From Flavonifractor sp. An100 (GTDB lineage Bacteria; Bacillota; Clostridia; Oscillospirales; Oscillospiraceae), in the NCBI RefSeq assembly GCF_002161175.1, contig NZ_NFMA01000001.1, positions 219,702 to 283,701 on the forward strand: DNA of 64,000 bases. Reading direction: 5' to 3'. This document shows, in pieces, positions 27,801-36,263 of this stretch (positions within the stretch are counted from its first letter, which is position 1; the number at the start of each line of letters is the position of its first letter). The notes under the pieces are model-generated. The model searched no databases. It was given only the letters and a program-made list of their open reading frames with translations, and had not been told where the DNA came from. Made by a program: the position numbers and the translations under genes.

Positions 27801-27829
27801 TTGTAATTCAGGGGAGGCTGTGATAGAAT
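27801..27829 (+). promoter_or_regulatory. Promoter of the DivIVA-like gene
   Basis: TTGTAA (27801-27806), 17-bp spacer and TAGAAT (27824-27829). Confidence 0.55.
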
Positions 27830-27887
27830 ACATGGGAAATCGACAAATCCATAGGCCCCACAGGGCAGATCAAATGAGGTGTGAGCA

Positions 27888-28586
27888 ATGGATCATCCCT
27901 TCCGGAATGCGATGTTTGGCGGGTTTAACCGCCAGGACGTTTTGACTTATTTGGAGCAGACCGCCCAGGAGGCGGCCAAACACCAGCAGGAGCTGGAGAG
28001 CCAGCTGGGGCAGGCCCAGGACACCATGGCCCGGCAGGACGCGCAGCTCTCTGAGCAGCAGGAGCAGCTGGGGCTGCTGCGCCGGGAAAATGAGGAGCTG
28101 CGGGAGAAGCTGGAACAGGCTAATCTGGCCCTGTCCTCCAGCCGGACCCAGTGCAGCCAAAGCGGCAATGAGCTGGAGCAGGCCAAACGCCAGGTAGAGG
28201 AGCTGCAGGCGAAGGTGGCCCAGCTGGAGCCGGGAGCCGCTGCCTATGATGCCGTTAAGGAGCGTACAGCGGGGGTGGAGCTGGAAGCACACCGCCGGGC
28301 CCAGGCGGTGCAGGAGCAGGCCCAGGAGCAGGCCCGGCAGCTGCGCCGGCAGATGGAACAGTGGATGCAGAAGTTAGAGCGGGAGTATGATTCCCTGCGC
28401 AGTCAGGTGGAGTCTACCGTCTCCCATGCCGCGGATAAGCTGGATAAGGCGGGGAAATGCCTGGAGCAGGTAACGGCTCTAATGGAGGAGCAGGAGGTGG
28501 CTTTGGAAGCCATTGCCCAGACATACGCCGCATCAGCGCCGGAAAAGGTAGCCGCCCCCATGCCCATTCCGGAGCATGAGACTTGA
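27888..28586 (+). CDS. DivIVA-like coiled-coil protein
   Basis: The 232-residue protein opens with PFRNAMFGGFNRQDVLTYLEQ, resembling the membrane-curvature-binding N-terminus of DivIVA/GpsB, and then runs as a nearly continuous coiled coil to about residue 210 with Q/E/L heptads. DivIVA proteins mark septa and poles and recruit division or growth factors. The gene has its own promoter and a shared terminator. It is far from the usual ylm/divIVA neighbourhood, so it is likely a paralogue. Confidence 0.75.
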   Translation: MDHPFRNAMFGGFNRQDVLTYLEQTAQEAAKHQQELESQLGQAQDTMARQDAQLSEQQEQLGLLRRENEELREKLEQANLALSSSRTQCSQSGNELEQAKRQVEELQAKVAQLEPGAAAYDAVKERTAGVELEAHRRAQAVQEQAQEQARQLRRQMEQWMQKLEREYDSLRSQVESTVSHAADKLDKAGKCLEQVTALMEEQEVALEAIAQTYAASAPEKVAAPMPIPEHET

Positions 28587-28613
28587 CCTTTGTGGAACCA
28601 AATAACCAAAGAA

Positions 28614-28654
28614 AACAGCCGCCGCCCGGTTCATCGGGCAGCGGCTGTTTTTTT
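28614..28654 (+). terminator. Terminator between two converging genes
   Basis: Arms AACAGCCGC and GCGGCTGTT, extended by a GCCCG/CGGGC inner stem with small bulges, are followed by seven T on the plus strand and preceded by A residues, so it can work in both directions. Confidence 0.85.
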
Positions 28655-28666
28655 ATGGCACAGGGA

Positions 28667-30166
28667 TCAGGCGTCCGCTTCCGGAGCGGGGACAGAGTCA
28701 GCAGAGCCGACGGCGGAGGAGAGCATCTCCATGATGTCTACCACCTGAGCTCCTGCGGGAGGCTCCGTGACGGGGGACTTGTTGGTGCTCTGGTAGGTGC
28801 CGTCCATGGCAAAGTCAAAGGTGATGGTGGCGCTGCCGGCACCGGGGTCAATGATCATATCCATGGTCATACCCATGTCCATCTTGTTGTCCTTCATGGA
28901 GGCGGTGATGGACATTTCCATACCGGCCAGAGCGGGATCGGCAGTGGTCATCTCCATGGAGTAGCCGTTTACCTTAGAGCCGCTGGTGGTCAGGGTGAAG
29001 ACCAGCTTCACGCCGTCCTGCTCCAGGGTGTTCACATAGGAGGAGCCGGACTTCTCGAAGGCGCTGTCGCCCAGCATAGCGTTGAGCATGGTCAGGTAAT
29101 CGGTGGTGGTGTAGTCCACGCTGGTCAGAGGAAGGGTCCGCAGCATGGTATCCAGAGTCTCAGCGAAGGACTGGTCCATGCTGGCGGCGGAGAGCTTAAG
29201 CAGGGTGGCGTAATCCATGCCGGTGACAGAGCTCATTTGGTCAAAAATGGCCTTCAGGTCCAGCTTGTACCAGGTGTTAGAGGGATCGCTCTCGCCCTGA
29301 ATCAGATGCTCCAGAGCGGCGGACTGGTAGTAGAAAATGCCGTCCTCCATGTCGCCGCGCAGTTCCATGGAAATGTCCAAGGGAAGCTGGAGGCCGTCCT
29401 CGCCCTGAAGCATGTCCGTTATGTCGGTGCCGTCGAGAGACATAGCCATGTCCATGGTCATGTCCGTGGACATCTCAAAGGCAGTGGTATTGGCCATGAG
29501 CATCTCATAGTCACCAGTCAGATCAAAGGACACGTCAGAGCTGCTGCCCTCCGCCTCGGAGGTCACACCCATATTCATGGAGAACTGGCCGGTAACCTTC
29601 TGGTTCTCCTCATAGAAGGTCTTGTTGTAGGCCATGTACTGGTCCATCAGCTCATAGGTTTCGGTGTTGGCGGCCAGGATGGCGTCCACGTCGTCAATGA
29701 TGACGGCCTTCTGCTGAGCGTCCCAGCCCACGCTGTAGCCCAGGGCGTCAGCCACCAGGCCGAAGGGCACGTAAGTGCGGCTGGTGGCGGGGTCTACGTA
29801 GGGGGCTACATCGGTGGAGATCTCCTTGGCAGCCTCGGTGCCGGTGGAAAGAGTGATAGCGGTCTTGCCTATGGTCAGGGAGATGGTGGTGTCATCCTTG
29901 GTGGCGGTGACCGTCTTGGTGGCGTTGTCCCAGGTCATGTTCTCCTCAGCGAAGCCCAGCTGCTCAAACACAGCCACAAAGGGCAGGCAAGAGCGGCTGT
30001 CCTTGATCTGAGGAACAGCGTCAGTGAAGGTGACATACTGATCGTTGACCAGTACATAGAAATCCCCCTGCTTTTCCGGGACCTCTGTCTCGGCAGCAAA
30101 GGCGGGGATGCTGACCGCCATGGCTAACAGGGCGGCACAAAGCATCGTGCGGAACATCTTTTTCAT
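28667..30166 (-). CDS. Exported protein with copper amine oxidase N-terminal-like domain
   Basis: The 499-residue protein has a signal peptide ending in AFAA (about residue 25) and a copper amine oxidase N-terminal-type stalk domain (about 32-140; motifs SRSCLPFVAVFEQLGF and TSRTYVPFGLVADALGYSVGWD). A long acidic, threonine- and methionine-rich C-terminal region follows, with many MDM/TDM repeats that form lipoprotein-like beta strands. No oxidase catalytic residues are present; in Firmicutes this domain is a wall-associated module. ATG 30166 follows AAGGAG at eight bases. The function is unknown. Confidence 0.83.
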   Translation of the reverse strand: MKKMFRTMLCAALLAMAVSIPAFAAETEVPEKQGDFYVLVNDQYVTFTDAVPQIKDSRSCLPFVAVFEQLGFAEENMTWDNATKTVTATKDDTTISLTIGKTAITLSTGTEAAKEISTDVAPYVDPATSRTYVPFGLVADALGYSVGWDAQQKAVIIDDVDAILAANTETYELMDQYMAYNKTFYEENQKVTGQFSMNMGVTSEAEGSSSDVSFDLTGDYEMLMANTTAFEMSTDMTMDMAMSLDGTDITDMLQGEDGLQLPLDISMELRGDMEDGIFYYQSAALEHLIQGESDPSNTWYKLDLKAIFDQMSSVTGMDYATLLKLSAASMDQSFAETLDTMLRTLPLTSVDYTTTDYLTMLNAMLGDSAFEKSGSSYVNTLEQDGVKLVFTLTTSGSKVNGYSMEMTTADPALAGMEMSITASMKDNKMDMGMTMDMIIDPGAGSATITFDFAMDGTYQSTNKSPVTEPPAGAQVVDIMEMLSSAVGSADSVPAPEADA

Positions 30167-30341
30167 GTACACAACTCCTTTATCACATAGTCAGCCCAGA
30201 CAATATCCAGTGGTCCAAACCCAGAGGAAATTGGATAATATAATTATAGCATAAGGTTTCTTAACAAACATGAAGATTTTATTAAAATTGCACTGTTCTG
30301 GGAAGAGAGGGGGAAAGAAGCGGGATTTTCCCCAAGAACCC

Positions 30342-30370
30342 TTGCAATCGCCAGTGGCATCCGATATAAT
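30342..30370 (+). promoter_or_regulatory. Promoter of leuS
   Basis: TTGCAA (30342-30347), 17-bp spacer and perfect TATAAT (30365-30370). No T-box is seen in the 57-base leader. The gap 30167-30427 also holds a TATAAT-like -10 for the opposite gene (30248-30243). Confidence 0.75.
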
Positions 30371-30427
30371 ATTACGGAATCATTTTGCATCAGAGCCCCT
30401 TCGGGCCAAAGAATACAGGAAAGCGTG

Positions 30428-32857
30428 ATGAATGTGAAGTACGATTTCACCGCCATTGAGAAAAAGTGGCAGACTCGGTGGAAGGAAGAAAAGACCTTTG
30501 CCTGCAAGACGGGAGACACCAGCAAGCCCAAGTTTTACGGCCTGGTGGAGTTCCCTTATCCCTCAGGAAATGGCCTGCATGTGGGACATGCCCGGCCCTA
30601 TACCGCCATGGACGTGGTGGCCCGGAAAAAGCGGATGGATGGGTACAATGTGCTTTTCCCCATCGGCTTTGACGCCTTTGGACTGCCCACAGAGAACTTT
30701 GCCATTAAAAACCACATCCACCCCGCCAAGGTGACTCAGGATAACATTGAGAACTTCACCAAGCAGTTGCATATGCTGGGCTACTCCTTTGATTGGGACC
30801 GAGTGGTCAACACCACCGACCCCAGCTATTACAAGTGGACCCAGTGGATCTTCCTCCAGCTCTACAAGCACGGCCTGGCCTATAAGACCACCATGCCTGT
30901 GAACTGGTGTACCTCCTGCAAGTGCGTGCTGGCCAACGAGGAAGTGGTGGAGGGCGTGTGCGAGCGCTGCGGAGCCCCCGTCATCCGCAAGGAGAAGAGC
31001 CAGTGGATGCTGAAGATCACCGCCTATGCCCAGCGCCTGATTGACGATCTGGACGATCTGGACTTCATCGAGCGGGTAAAGATCCAGCAGAAAAACTGGA
31101 TCGGCCGTTCCACCGGTGCGGAGGTCACCTTCAAGGCCACCACCGGAGACGACATCGTAGTGTACACAACCCGGCCGGACACCCTCTTCGGCGCCACCTA
31201 TATGGTCCTGTCTCCCGAGCATAAATATATTGAGCAGTGGATGCCTCTGCTGAAGAACGCCGACGAGGTGAAGGCCTATCAGAAGGCCGCCGCCTCCAAG
31301 TCCGACCTGGAGCGCACGGAGCTCAATAAGGAGAAGACCGGCGTGTACCTGGACGGCGTGAAGGGCATCAATCCGGTCAACGGTAAGGAGATCCCCATCT
31401 TCATCTCCGACTATGTCCTGGCCACCTACGGCACTGGCGCCATCATGGCCGTGCCTGCCCACGACGACCGTGACTGGGAGTTTGCCAAGAAGTTTGGCTG
31501 TGAGATCATCGAGGTGGTTTCCGGCGGCGAGGACGTGCAGAAGGCCGCCTTTACCGCTAAGGATGAGACCGGCATTATGGTCAACTCCGACTTCCTCAAC
31601 GGTATGACAGTTAAGGATGCCATACCGGCCATTACCAAATGGCTGGAGGAGAAGGGTATCGGCCATGCCCAGGTGAACTACAAGCTGCGTGACTGGGTCT
31701 TCTCCCGCCAGCGCTATTGGGGTGAGCCCATTCCCATGGTGTGGTGCGAGAAATGCGGCTGGCAGCCCATCCCGGAGGACCAGCTGCCCCTGCTGCTGCC
31801 CGAGGTGGAGAGCTATGAGCCTACCGACGACGGTGAGTCCCCCATCTCCAAGATGACCGACTGGGTAAACACCACCTGCCCCTGCTGCGGCGGTCCCGCC
31901 AAGCGGGAGACCGACACCATGCCCCAGTGGGCCGGCTCCAGCTGGTACTTCCTGCGGTATATGGATCCCCATAACGACAAGGCCCTGGCCTCCAAGGAAA
32001 CTCTGGACTATTGGTCCCCGGTGGATTGGTACAACGGTGGCATGGAGCACACCACCCTCCACCTGCTATACAGCCGCTTCTGGCACAAGTTCCTCTACGA
32101 TATCGGCGTGGTGCCCACCAAGGAACCCTACAAGAAGCGCACCTCCCACGGTATGATCCTGGGCGAGGGCGGAGAGAAGATGTCCAAGAGCCGCGGCAAC
32201 GTGGTCAACCCCAACGATATTATCGATCAGTACGGCGCTGACACCATGCGCACCTATATCATGTTCATCGGCGACTTTGAGAAGGCGGCTGCCTGGTCTG
32301 CCAATGCCGTCAAAGGCTGCAAGCGCTTCCTGGACCGGGTGTGGAATCTGGCCACAGAGCAGGAGCATGTGGGAGAGGAGTATTCCAAGGTCAATGAGGT
32401 GGCCGTTCACAAGGCCATCAAGAAGGTGTCTGAGGACATCGAGGCCATGAAGTTCAACACCGCTATTGCGGCTCTGATGTCCCTGGTCAATGACTTCTAT
32501 GCCAACGGCGCCAGCCGGGGGGATATGAAGGCTCTACTGCTCATGCTCTCTCCCTTTGCTCCCCATATGTGTGAGGAGCTGTGGGAGATGGCTGGTTACG
32601 GCGGACAGGTGTGTCTCCAGCCCTGGCCGGAGTATGATGAGGCCAAGACTGTCACTGCTACCGTTCAGATGGCTGTCCAGGTCAGCGGCAAGGTAAAGGC
32701 CAATATTCAGGTTCCCGCCGATGCCAGCGATGAGGACGTAGTAGCTGCCGCCCTGGCCGAGCCCAAGATTGTCAAGCTGGAGGAAGGGATGCAGTTGGTT
32801 AAGACCATCGTGGTCAAGGGCAAGCTGGTCAGCCTGATCTTTAAGCCCAAGGCCTGA
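30428..32857 (+). CDS. leuS: Leucyl-tRNA synthetase
   Basis: A class Ia synthetase charging tRNA-Leu. The 809-residue length is standard for bacteria. The HIGH-type motif is HVGH at residues 51-54 and KMSKS is at 584-588, followed by RGNVVNP. Between them are a zinc-ligand cysteine region ([22 protein letters not shown]), the CP1 editing domain with [12 protein letters not shown] and the leucine-specific domain. Unlike valS, it has no T-box leader. ATG 30428 is chosen over GTG 30425. No terminator follows within 75 bases, because an IS element begins there. Confidence 0.98.
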   Translation: MNVKYDFTAIEKKWQTRWKEEKTFACKTGDTSKPKFYGLVEFPYPSGNGLHVGHARPYTAMDVVARKKRMDGYNVLFPIGFDAFGLPTENFAIKNHIHPAKVTQDNIENFTKQLHMLGYSFDWDRVVNTTDPSYYKWTQWIFLQLYKHGLAYKTTMPVNWCTSCKCVLANEEVVEGVCERCGAPVIRKEKSQWMLKITAYAQRLIDDLDDLDFIERVKIQQKNWIGRSTGAEVTFKATTGDDIVVYTTRPDTLFGATYMVLSPEHKYIEQWMPLLKNADEVKAYQKAAASKSDLERTELNKEKTGVYLDGVKGINPVNGKEIPIFISDYVLATYGTGAIMAVPAHDDRDWEFAKKFGCEIIEVVSGGEDVQKAAFTAKDETGIMVNSDFLNGMTVKDAIPAITKWLEEKGIGHAQVNYKLRDWVFSRQRYWGEPIPMVWCEKCGWQPIPEDQLPLLLPEVESYEPTDDGESPISKMTDWVNTTCPCCGGPAKRETDTMPQWAGSSWYFLRYMDPHNDKALASKETLDYWSPVDWYNGGMEHTTLHLLYSRFWHKFLYDIGVVPTKEPYKKRTSHGMILGEGGEKMSKSRGNVVNPNDIIDQYGADTMRTYIMFIGDFEKAAAWSANAVKGCKRFLDRVWNLATEQEHVGEEYSKVNEVAVHKAIKKVSEDIEAMKFNTAIAALMSLVNDFYANGASRGDMKALLLMLSPFAPHMCEELWEMAGYGGQVCLQPWPEYDEAKTVTATVQMAVQVSGKVKANIQVPADASDEDVVAAALAEPKIVKLEEGMQLVKTIVVKGKLVSLIFKPKA

Positions 32858-32877
32858 TCAAACCAAGGTTTACACCC

Positions 32878-34044
32878 AGTTCCGCAAATGTCAATAGATA
32901 AACCCGAATTTATTTGAAAAAATATATTCACTTCAAATGACGCTTGCAAGAAACTCTTGGAACGCCTCTCCAGCGCTCCTCCATCCGAGGATTTTTCGAG
33001 GGTAATTATTGAGCCATTCAACGGCATCATCTATGCGGGCCTGTGAAATCTTAGTGAAGTTCGTTCCTTTCGGAAAGTGCCACCGTATCATCTGGTTCTG
33101 CTTCTCGTTGCTGCCGCGCTCCCAGGAGGAATACGGGTGGCAATAAAAAACGCGCGTCCTTTGTTTCCAGTGAGTTCTCCATGACCGCTCCATCCCCCAG
33201 CGGTCGGAGAACTCACTTCCATTGTCTACGGTAATGGTCTTAAATAGACGCCGGAACTCATGCGAGCCGAAGCGTCGCTCCAGCCTGTCCAGGGCTGAAA
33301 CTACACTGGCGGACGTGTGATCTGGGACGCGGACGGCAATCTCATACCGCGTAGCTCTCTCAGTAAGCACAAGAAGGGCCGCTTTGCCTCCCCTCCCGCT
33401 CACAACGCTGTCCATCTCCCAATGTCCAGGTTCCAGCCTTGAATCGACGTTCTCCGGCCTGCGTTCAATGCTTTCCCCGCGAGGGGCCTTTGCCGCCCTG
33501 ACGTGGTTATAAGCGCGCTTTCGCTTTCCTTTGTAGCGCAGCTTTTTGTTCGTCAGGGGCCACAAATCCCCTCTGTCGATGTACTTATACACAGTCTGTC
33601 GGCAGAGTGTGCAAGAAAATGTAGTTTCCGGCGTTTTCCCGAGGAGCGCGCAGGCGGCAGCCGGAGAATACCCTGCGGATATGGTATCCACAAGCCAGCT
33701 TGCAAGAGCGCGGTCTTTGCCTATTTTCAGCCCCTTCTCCATGTTTTTAACGGCCTTTTTGTGGTATGCCTCCGCAACCTCCGGGGAGTATGTTGTGTAG
33801 GTCCGAAGCTCGCTGTCCACAAGTTCCACAGCGCCCCTCTTGCACTCGTCGTAAATAGTGCTGTGATGAACGCCGAGATACCGAGCAATTTGCGGCTTGC
33901 TGCATCCTTGCCGGAGCATCTTTTCAATGGTGAGGCGATCTGTCCAGGTCAGGTGTGCGCCCTTGTATTTCGGCATATATACAACCTCCATTTTCTGTGC
34001 ATTTGCATGACTTTTGTATATCTTTAGCACATTTTGTCGCAACC
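32878..34044. mobile_element. IS30-family insertion sequence
   Basis: A single transposase gene fills the element. Imperfect inverted ends can be aligned: GTTCCGCAAATGTCAATAGA on the left (from about 32879) and, read from the right end inward, GGTTGCGACAAAATGTGCTA (from about 34044). They share the CGC..AAATGT..TA core. The total of about 1.17 kb is within the IS30-family range. A target duplication could not be recognised. The ends are approximate. Confidence 0.65.
32933..33976 (-). CDS. IS30-family transposase
   Basis: The 347-residue protein has an N-terminal helix-turn-helix (LTIEKMLRQGCSKPQIARYL, then GVHHSTIYDECKRG), a linker and a DDE integrase core: the first aspartate in HWEMDSV, the second in TVDNGSEF and the glutamate in RGSNEKQNQMIR, the usual IS30 triad context. 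It appears intact and could be active. ATG 33976 follows a GGAGG site; an upstream in-frame start at 34042 is less likely. Confidence 0.95.
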   Translation of the reverse strand: MPKYKGAHLTWTDRLTIEKMLRQGCSKPQIARYLGVHHSTIYDECKRGAVELVDSELRTYTTYSPEVAEAYHKKAVKNMEKGLKIGKDRALASWLVDTISAGYSPAAACALLGKTPETTFSCTLCRQTVYKYIDRGDLWPLTNKKLRYKGKRKRAYNHVRAAKAPRGESIERRPENVDSRLEPGHWEMDSVVSGRGGKAALLVLTERATRYEIAVRVPDHTSASVVSALDRLERRFGSHEFRRLFKTITVDNGSEFSDRWGMERSWRTHWKQRTRVFYCHPYSSWERGSNEKQNQMIRWHFPKGTNFTKISQARIDDAVEWLNNYPRKILGWRSAGEAFQEFLASVI

Positions 34045-34071
34045 TGTCAACGCCCTGGGAGGATGCAGAAA

Positions 34072-34105
34072 ATCCCCACTACCCGTAAGGTAGTGGGGAT
34101 TTTTT
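34072..34105 (+). terminator. Terminator right of the IS element (probably the original leuS terminator)
   Basis: A perfect 12-bp stem (34072-34083 with 34089-34100), loop CGTAA and a T-run. It lies just outside the right end of the IS element, between it and the leftward XRE gene. It can stop rightward transcription from leuS and, by its A/T flanks, possibly leftward transcription too. Confidence 0.88.
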
Positions 34106-34115
34106 AGAAAATTTT

Positions 34116-34358
34116 TCATTCTTCTCCAACCAGCCAGTTTATTGCCACTCCAAGGACTTTTGAGAAGTGGACCAGCTCATAGTCGGCAACAAAGCGAACG
34201 CCGCTCTCAATCTTGCTGATGGCTTCACGTTCTATTTGAACTCCGTTGAGCTGCATACGGGCAGCGAGGTCGCCCTGGGTAAGCCGCTGCGTAACCCTGG
34301 CCTGCCTGATTCGTTCGCCGGATATATTCTTTGCTCCGTCGTAGTCATAAATTTTCAA
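34116..34358 (-). CDS. XRE-family helix-turn-helix regulator
   Basis: The 80-residue protein is essentially one lambda-repressor-like HTH domain (ISGERIRQARVTQRLTQGDL then MQLNGVQIEREAISKIESG), followed by a VADYELVHFSKVLGV helix typical of XRE dimer ends. It is transcribed away from the rightward pair at 34480. The 121-base gap between them carries a 21-bp palindrome, a likely binding site. It may be the local prophage or accessory-module regulator rather than the main repressor. Confidence 0.88.
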   Translation of the reverse strand: MKIYDYDGAKNISGERIRQARVTQRLTQGDLAARMQLNGVQIEREAISKIESGVRFVADYELVHFSKVLGVAINWLVGEE

Positions 34359-34379
34359 GGCGTCACCCTCCGTTTTGCC

Positions 34380-34427
34380 TTGACTGTACCATTTTTTTCG
34401 GATATTCTTGTAATAAAGATTTACAAG
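34380..34427 (+). promoter_or_regulatory. Rightward promoter overlapped by a palindromic operator
   Basis: TTGACT (34380-34385), 17-bp spacer and TATTCT (34403-34408) overlap a perfect 21-bp palindrome, CTTGTAA-N7-TTACAAG (34407-34427). The layout suits repression by the adjacent XRE protein; this is inference. Confidence 0.5.
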
Positions 34428-34479
34428 ATATATTGAATTTACAAATTTCGTGCGTTTTCGTCACAAAGGAGGGAGTACG

Positions 34480-34929
34480 ATGCAAGAGCAATACTGTTTG
34501 AAGGGGAGCGGCGAAATCTTGAGGCAGCAGGCAGTTCAAGAAAAAGGGCCAACGCGAGAGAGAAGAAGAAACGGAATTGCAGGCGCGGCGATCATCTCGA
34601 TTTCAATAATTGTGGCCGCCTGCATAATTGCAGCAGCTATTATGTCGAGCGCATCGGAGCCGGTTTCGGCTGATGCCGGAACCATCGCTCCCGAGATCTA
34701 TGCGTCCAGCGCGAACGCGAGCGACCAGTATGTAGGGAGCGTAAACAGTTCGGTGGTCCATAGAAGCGGATGCCCGTATGCAGAGAGAATTGACGCCGAG
34801 AATCTGACCATCTACACGTCCCTGGAATCAGCGCTTGAGGACGGGAGAGAGCCGTGCAGCTCTTGTTTTAGTAAGGCGTCCAGTTTCGGCGAGTGGACCA
34901 TACTTGATAAATATGGGTTTGGAGGTTGA
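34480..34929 (+). CDS. Membrane-anchored protein with Ada-like cysteine motif
   Basis: The 149-residue protein has a basic cytoplasmic tail, one membrane helix (about residues 32-56) and an external domain with YVGSVNSSVVHRSGCPYAERI and EDGREPCSSCF. The pattern V-H-x3-C-P ... PC-x2-C is that of the Ada-type metal-binding domain found attached to nucleases and stress proteins. The start has an AAAGGAGGG site. It precedes a second small membrane protein by three bases. The function is unknown; the location suggests a prophage moron gene. Confidence 0.65.
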   Translation: MQEQYCLKGSGEILRQQAVQEKGPTRERRRNGIAGAAIISISIIVAACIIAAAIMSSASEPVSADAGTIAPEIYASSANASDQYVGSVNSSVVHRSGCPYAERIDAENLTIYTSLESALEDGREPCSSCFSKASSFGEWTILDKYGFGG

Positions 34930-34931
34930 GC

Positions 34932-35117
34932 ATGAGAAAGTTTGTGGGTGATGTCGTGCTTCCAGGTGTGGTACTTCTGGCAATCATGTTCGGGGTAAGG
35001 TATGGGTTCCTGGTAGCGTTTGGAGATGATCTTGCAAACACCTTTGGAATACCAGCCGGAGCGCTGCTGGCTGCGATTGCGTACATCTGCTATCGTTCAA
35101 AACGCGAAGAAGAATAG
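34932..35117 (+). CDS. Small two-helix membrane protein
   Basis: The 61-residue product has two hydrophobic helices separated by a short loop (GDDLANTFG) and a charged tail KREEE. ATG 34932 follows GGAGG at seven bases; the upstream TTG 34926 is less likely. It is translated right after the Ada-like membrane protein, so the pair may act together. No family is recognised. Confidence 0.6.
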   Translation: MRKFVGDVVLPGVVLLAIMFGVRYGFLVAFGDDLANTFGIPAGALLAAIAYICYRSKREEE

Positions 35118-35153
35118 AAAGTGGGCCGGAGGTTCAATCCTCCGGCCCACTTT
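35118..35153. terminator. Bidirectional terminator between accessory pair and amidase
   Basis: A perfect 15-bp stem (35118-35132 with 35139-35153) around a 6-base loop separates two converging genes. A and T runs at its ends allow action in both directions. Confidence 0.88.
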
Positions 35154-35902
35154 TACATTTCCTTCGCCACTTCGATGGCACGCTGGATGACACAGGCCAC
35201 CGCCTCGCGGGTGATGGGCTGCCTCCACCCGTAGTTTCCGTTTCCGTCGCCAGCGAAGATGCCGTGTTCCTTGCAGAACTCAGTTCCTTCCTTGGCCCAG
35301 TCAGAGGGGTTGTCGCCGGTCCCGGCGCAGGAGAGAAGTTCCTCTTTCGTCATATCCAGTTCATCCTTTCCAAGTCGTTTCGTGACCTCCGCCGCAATCT
35401 GCCCGTGTCGGCTATACAGCCATTCGCCAGGGCAAGCCTTGTTAGCAAACCAGCGGTGGACCGTCATCACCATTTCATCGCTTCTGGGGGAGTAAGAAAG
35501 CGCCTTGTCTTTGTCGCCAAACCAGAGCAACTTCTTCTTCCCGTTGCGTTCGCAGATGTCTGTGAGGAGGTCAAGGAGAGAGGCATACGCTTTTTCGGTG
35601 ACGGAGTAGGGGTCCTTGTCATCGCTGGCAACCTCGATGGTGATAGCGCGGTTGTCGTTTGCGGAGCTGGAAGTACACCAGGAGCGGTCCTTCTCCTCCA
35701 CGCAAAGGCCGATGCTTCCGTCGTAGCCGATGACATAGTTGCAAGACGCTTCCTTGCTTGCAGGCTGAAACACCTCGCAGCCGCGTTTTGCCGTGACCTG
35801 CCCGACAAAACAGTGGACGCTAACCCTGTCAATGGCATGGTTTCTGGGGCTGTTCTTGTTCGGGGAGATCAGCTTATAGGTTGCAAGCGGGCTATTACTC
35901 AT
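35153..35902 (-). CDS. Phage endolysin: N-acetylmuramoyl-L-alanine amidase with SLH-like C-terminal domain
   Basis: The 249-residue protein has an amidase_2-type catalytic domain (about residues 10-175; zinc-ligand-like histidines in NHAIDRVSVHCFVG and MTVHRWFANKACPGEW) that should cut the amide between muramic acid and the stem peptide. The C-terminal 45 residues (WAKEGTEFCKEHGIFAG, then ITREAVACVIQRA) look like a single S-layer-homology repeat, a wall-polymer anchor. No signal peptide is present, so release needs the holin encoded immediately upstream (8-base overlap). Confidence 0.9.
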   Translation of the reverse strand: MSNSPLATYKLISPNKNSPRNHAIDRVSVHCFVGQVTAKRGCEVFQPASKEASCNYVIGYDGSIGLCVEEKDRSWCTSSSANDNRAITIEVASDDKDPYSVTEKAYASLLDLLTDICERNGKKKLLWFGDKDKALSYSPRSDEMVMTVHRWFANKACPGEWLYSRHGQIAAEVTKRLGKDELDMTKEELLSCAGTGDNPSDWAKEGTEFCKEHGIFAGDGNGNYGWRQPITREAVACVIQRAIEVAKEM

Positions 35903-36251
35903 GGCTCGCACCCTCCACAAAAGCCTTTACAGCCTGGTTGCTGTCCAGCATAGAACGCATTTCCTCCAGCGCTTCATCAACCAGGCTGCTGAACATATCG
36001 AAGGAAATCATCTTTGCAAGCCACGGGAAGCGTGTCACAAACAGGTCGTAGACCTGCCGCAACTTGAGCTGCCCGGTTCCGCCGCCCAGCTCCTTCTCGG
36101 CCTCTGTGACGGCCCACAAAAGCCATTCCTTGACCTTTGCGAGCTGGGATTCAGTCGGAAGCCCCACGAACTTGGCAACGCAAGAAGCGACCGCTGCCAC
36201 GAAAGCAGCTCCAGCCACAATGATGGGCCAGTTTTCAATGATGAAGTCCAT
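35895..36251 (-). CDS. LLH-type phage holin
   Basis: The 118-residue protein has one N-terminal membrane helix (about residues 7-29), a basic/acidic amphipathic stretch (KVKEWLLWAVTEAEKELGGGTG) and a C-terminal helical tail. This is the pattern of the LLH phage holin family (phage_holin_6_1). It would form lesions that let the amidase reach the wall. It overlaps the amidase gene by eight bases. Confidence 0.85.
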   Translation of the reverse strand: MDFIIENWPIIVAGAAFVAAVASCVAKFVGLPTESQLAKVKEWLLWAVTEAEKELGGGTGQLKLRQVYDLFVTRFPWLAKMISFDMFSSLVDEALEEMRSMLDSNQAVKAFVEGASHE

Positions 36252-36263
36252 AAAATTTCCTCC

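Noticed and set aside
30371..30427. A T-box or other riboswitch upstream of leuS
   Set aside because: The leader is only about 57 bases and holds just a small CCCC-TTCG-GGG type hairpin; no T-box sequence or specifier stem is present.
32858..34105. A clear attL core between leuS and the prophage
   Set aside because: No repeat partner can be seen because the right end of the prophage is outside the window; the left boundary is therefore inferred only.
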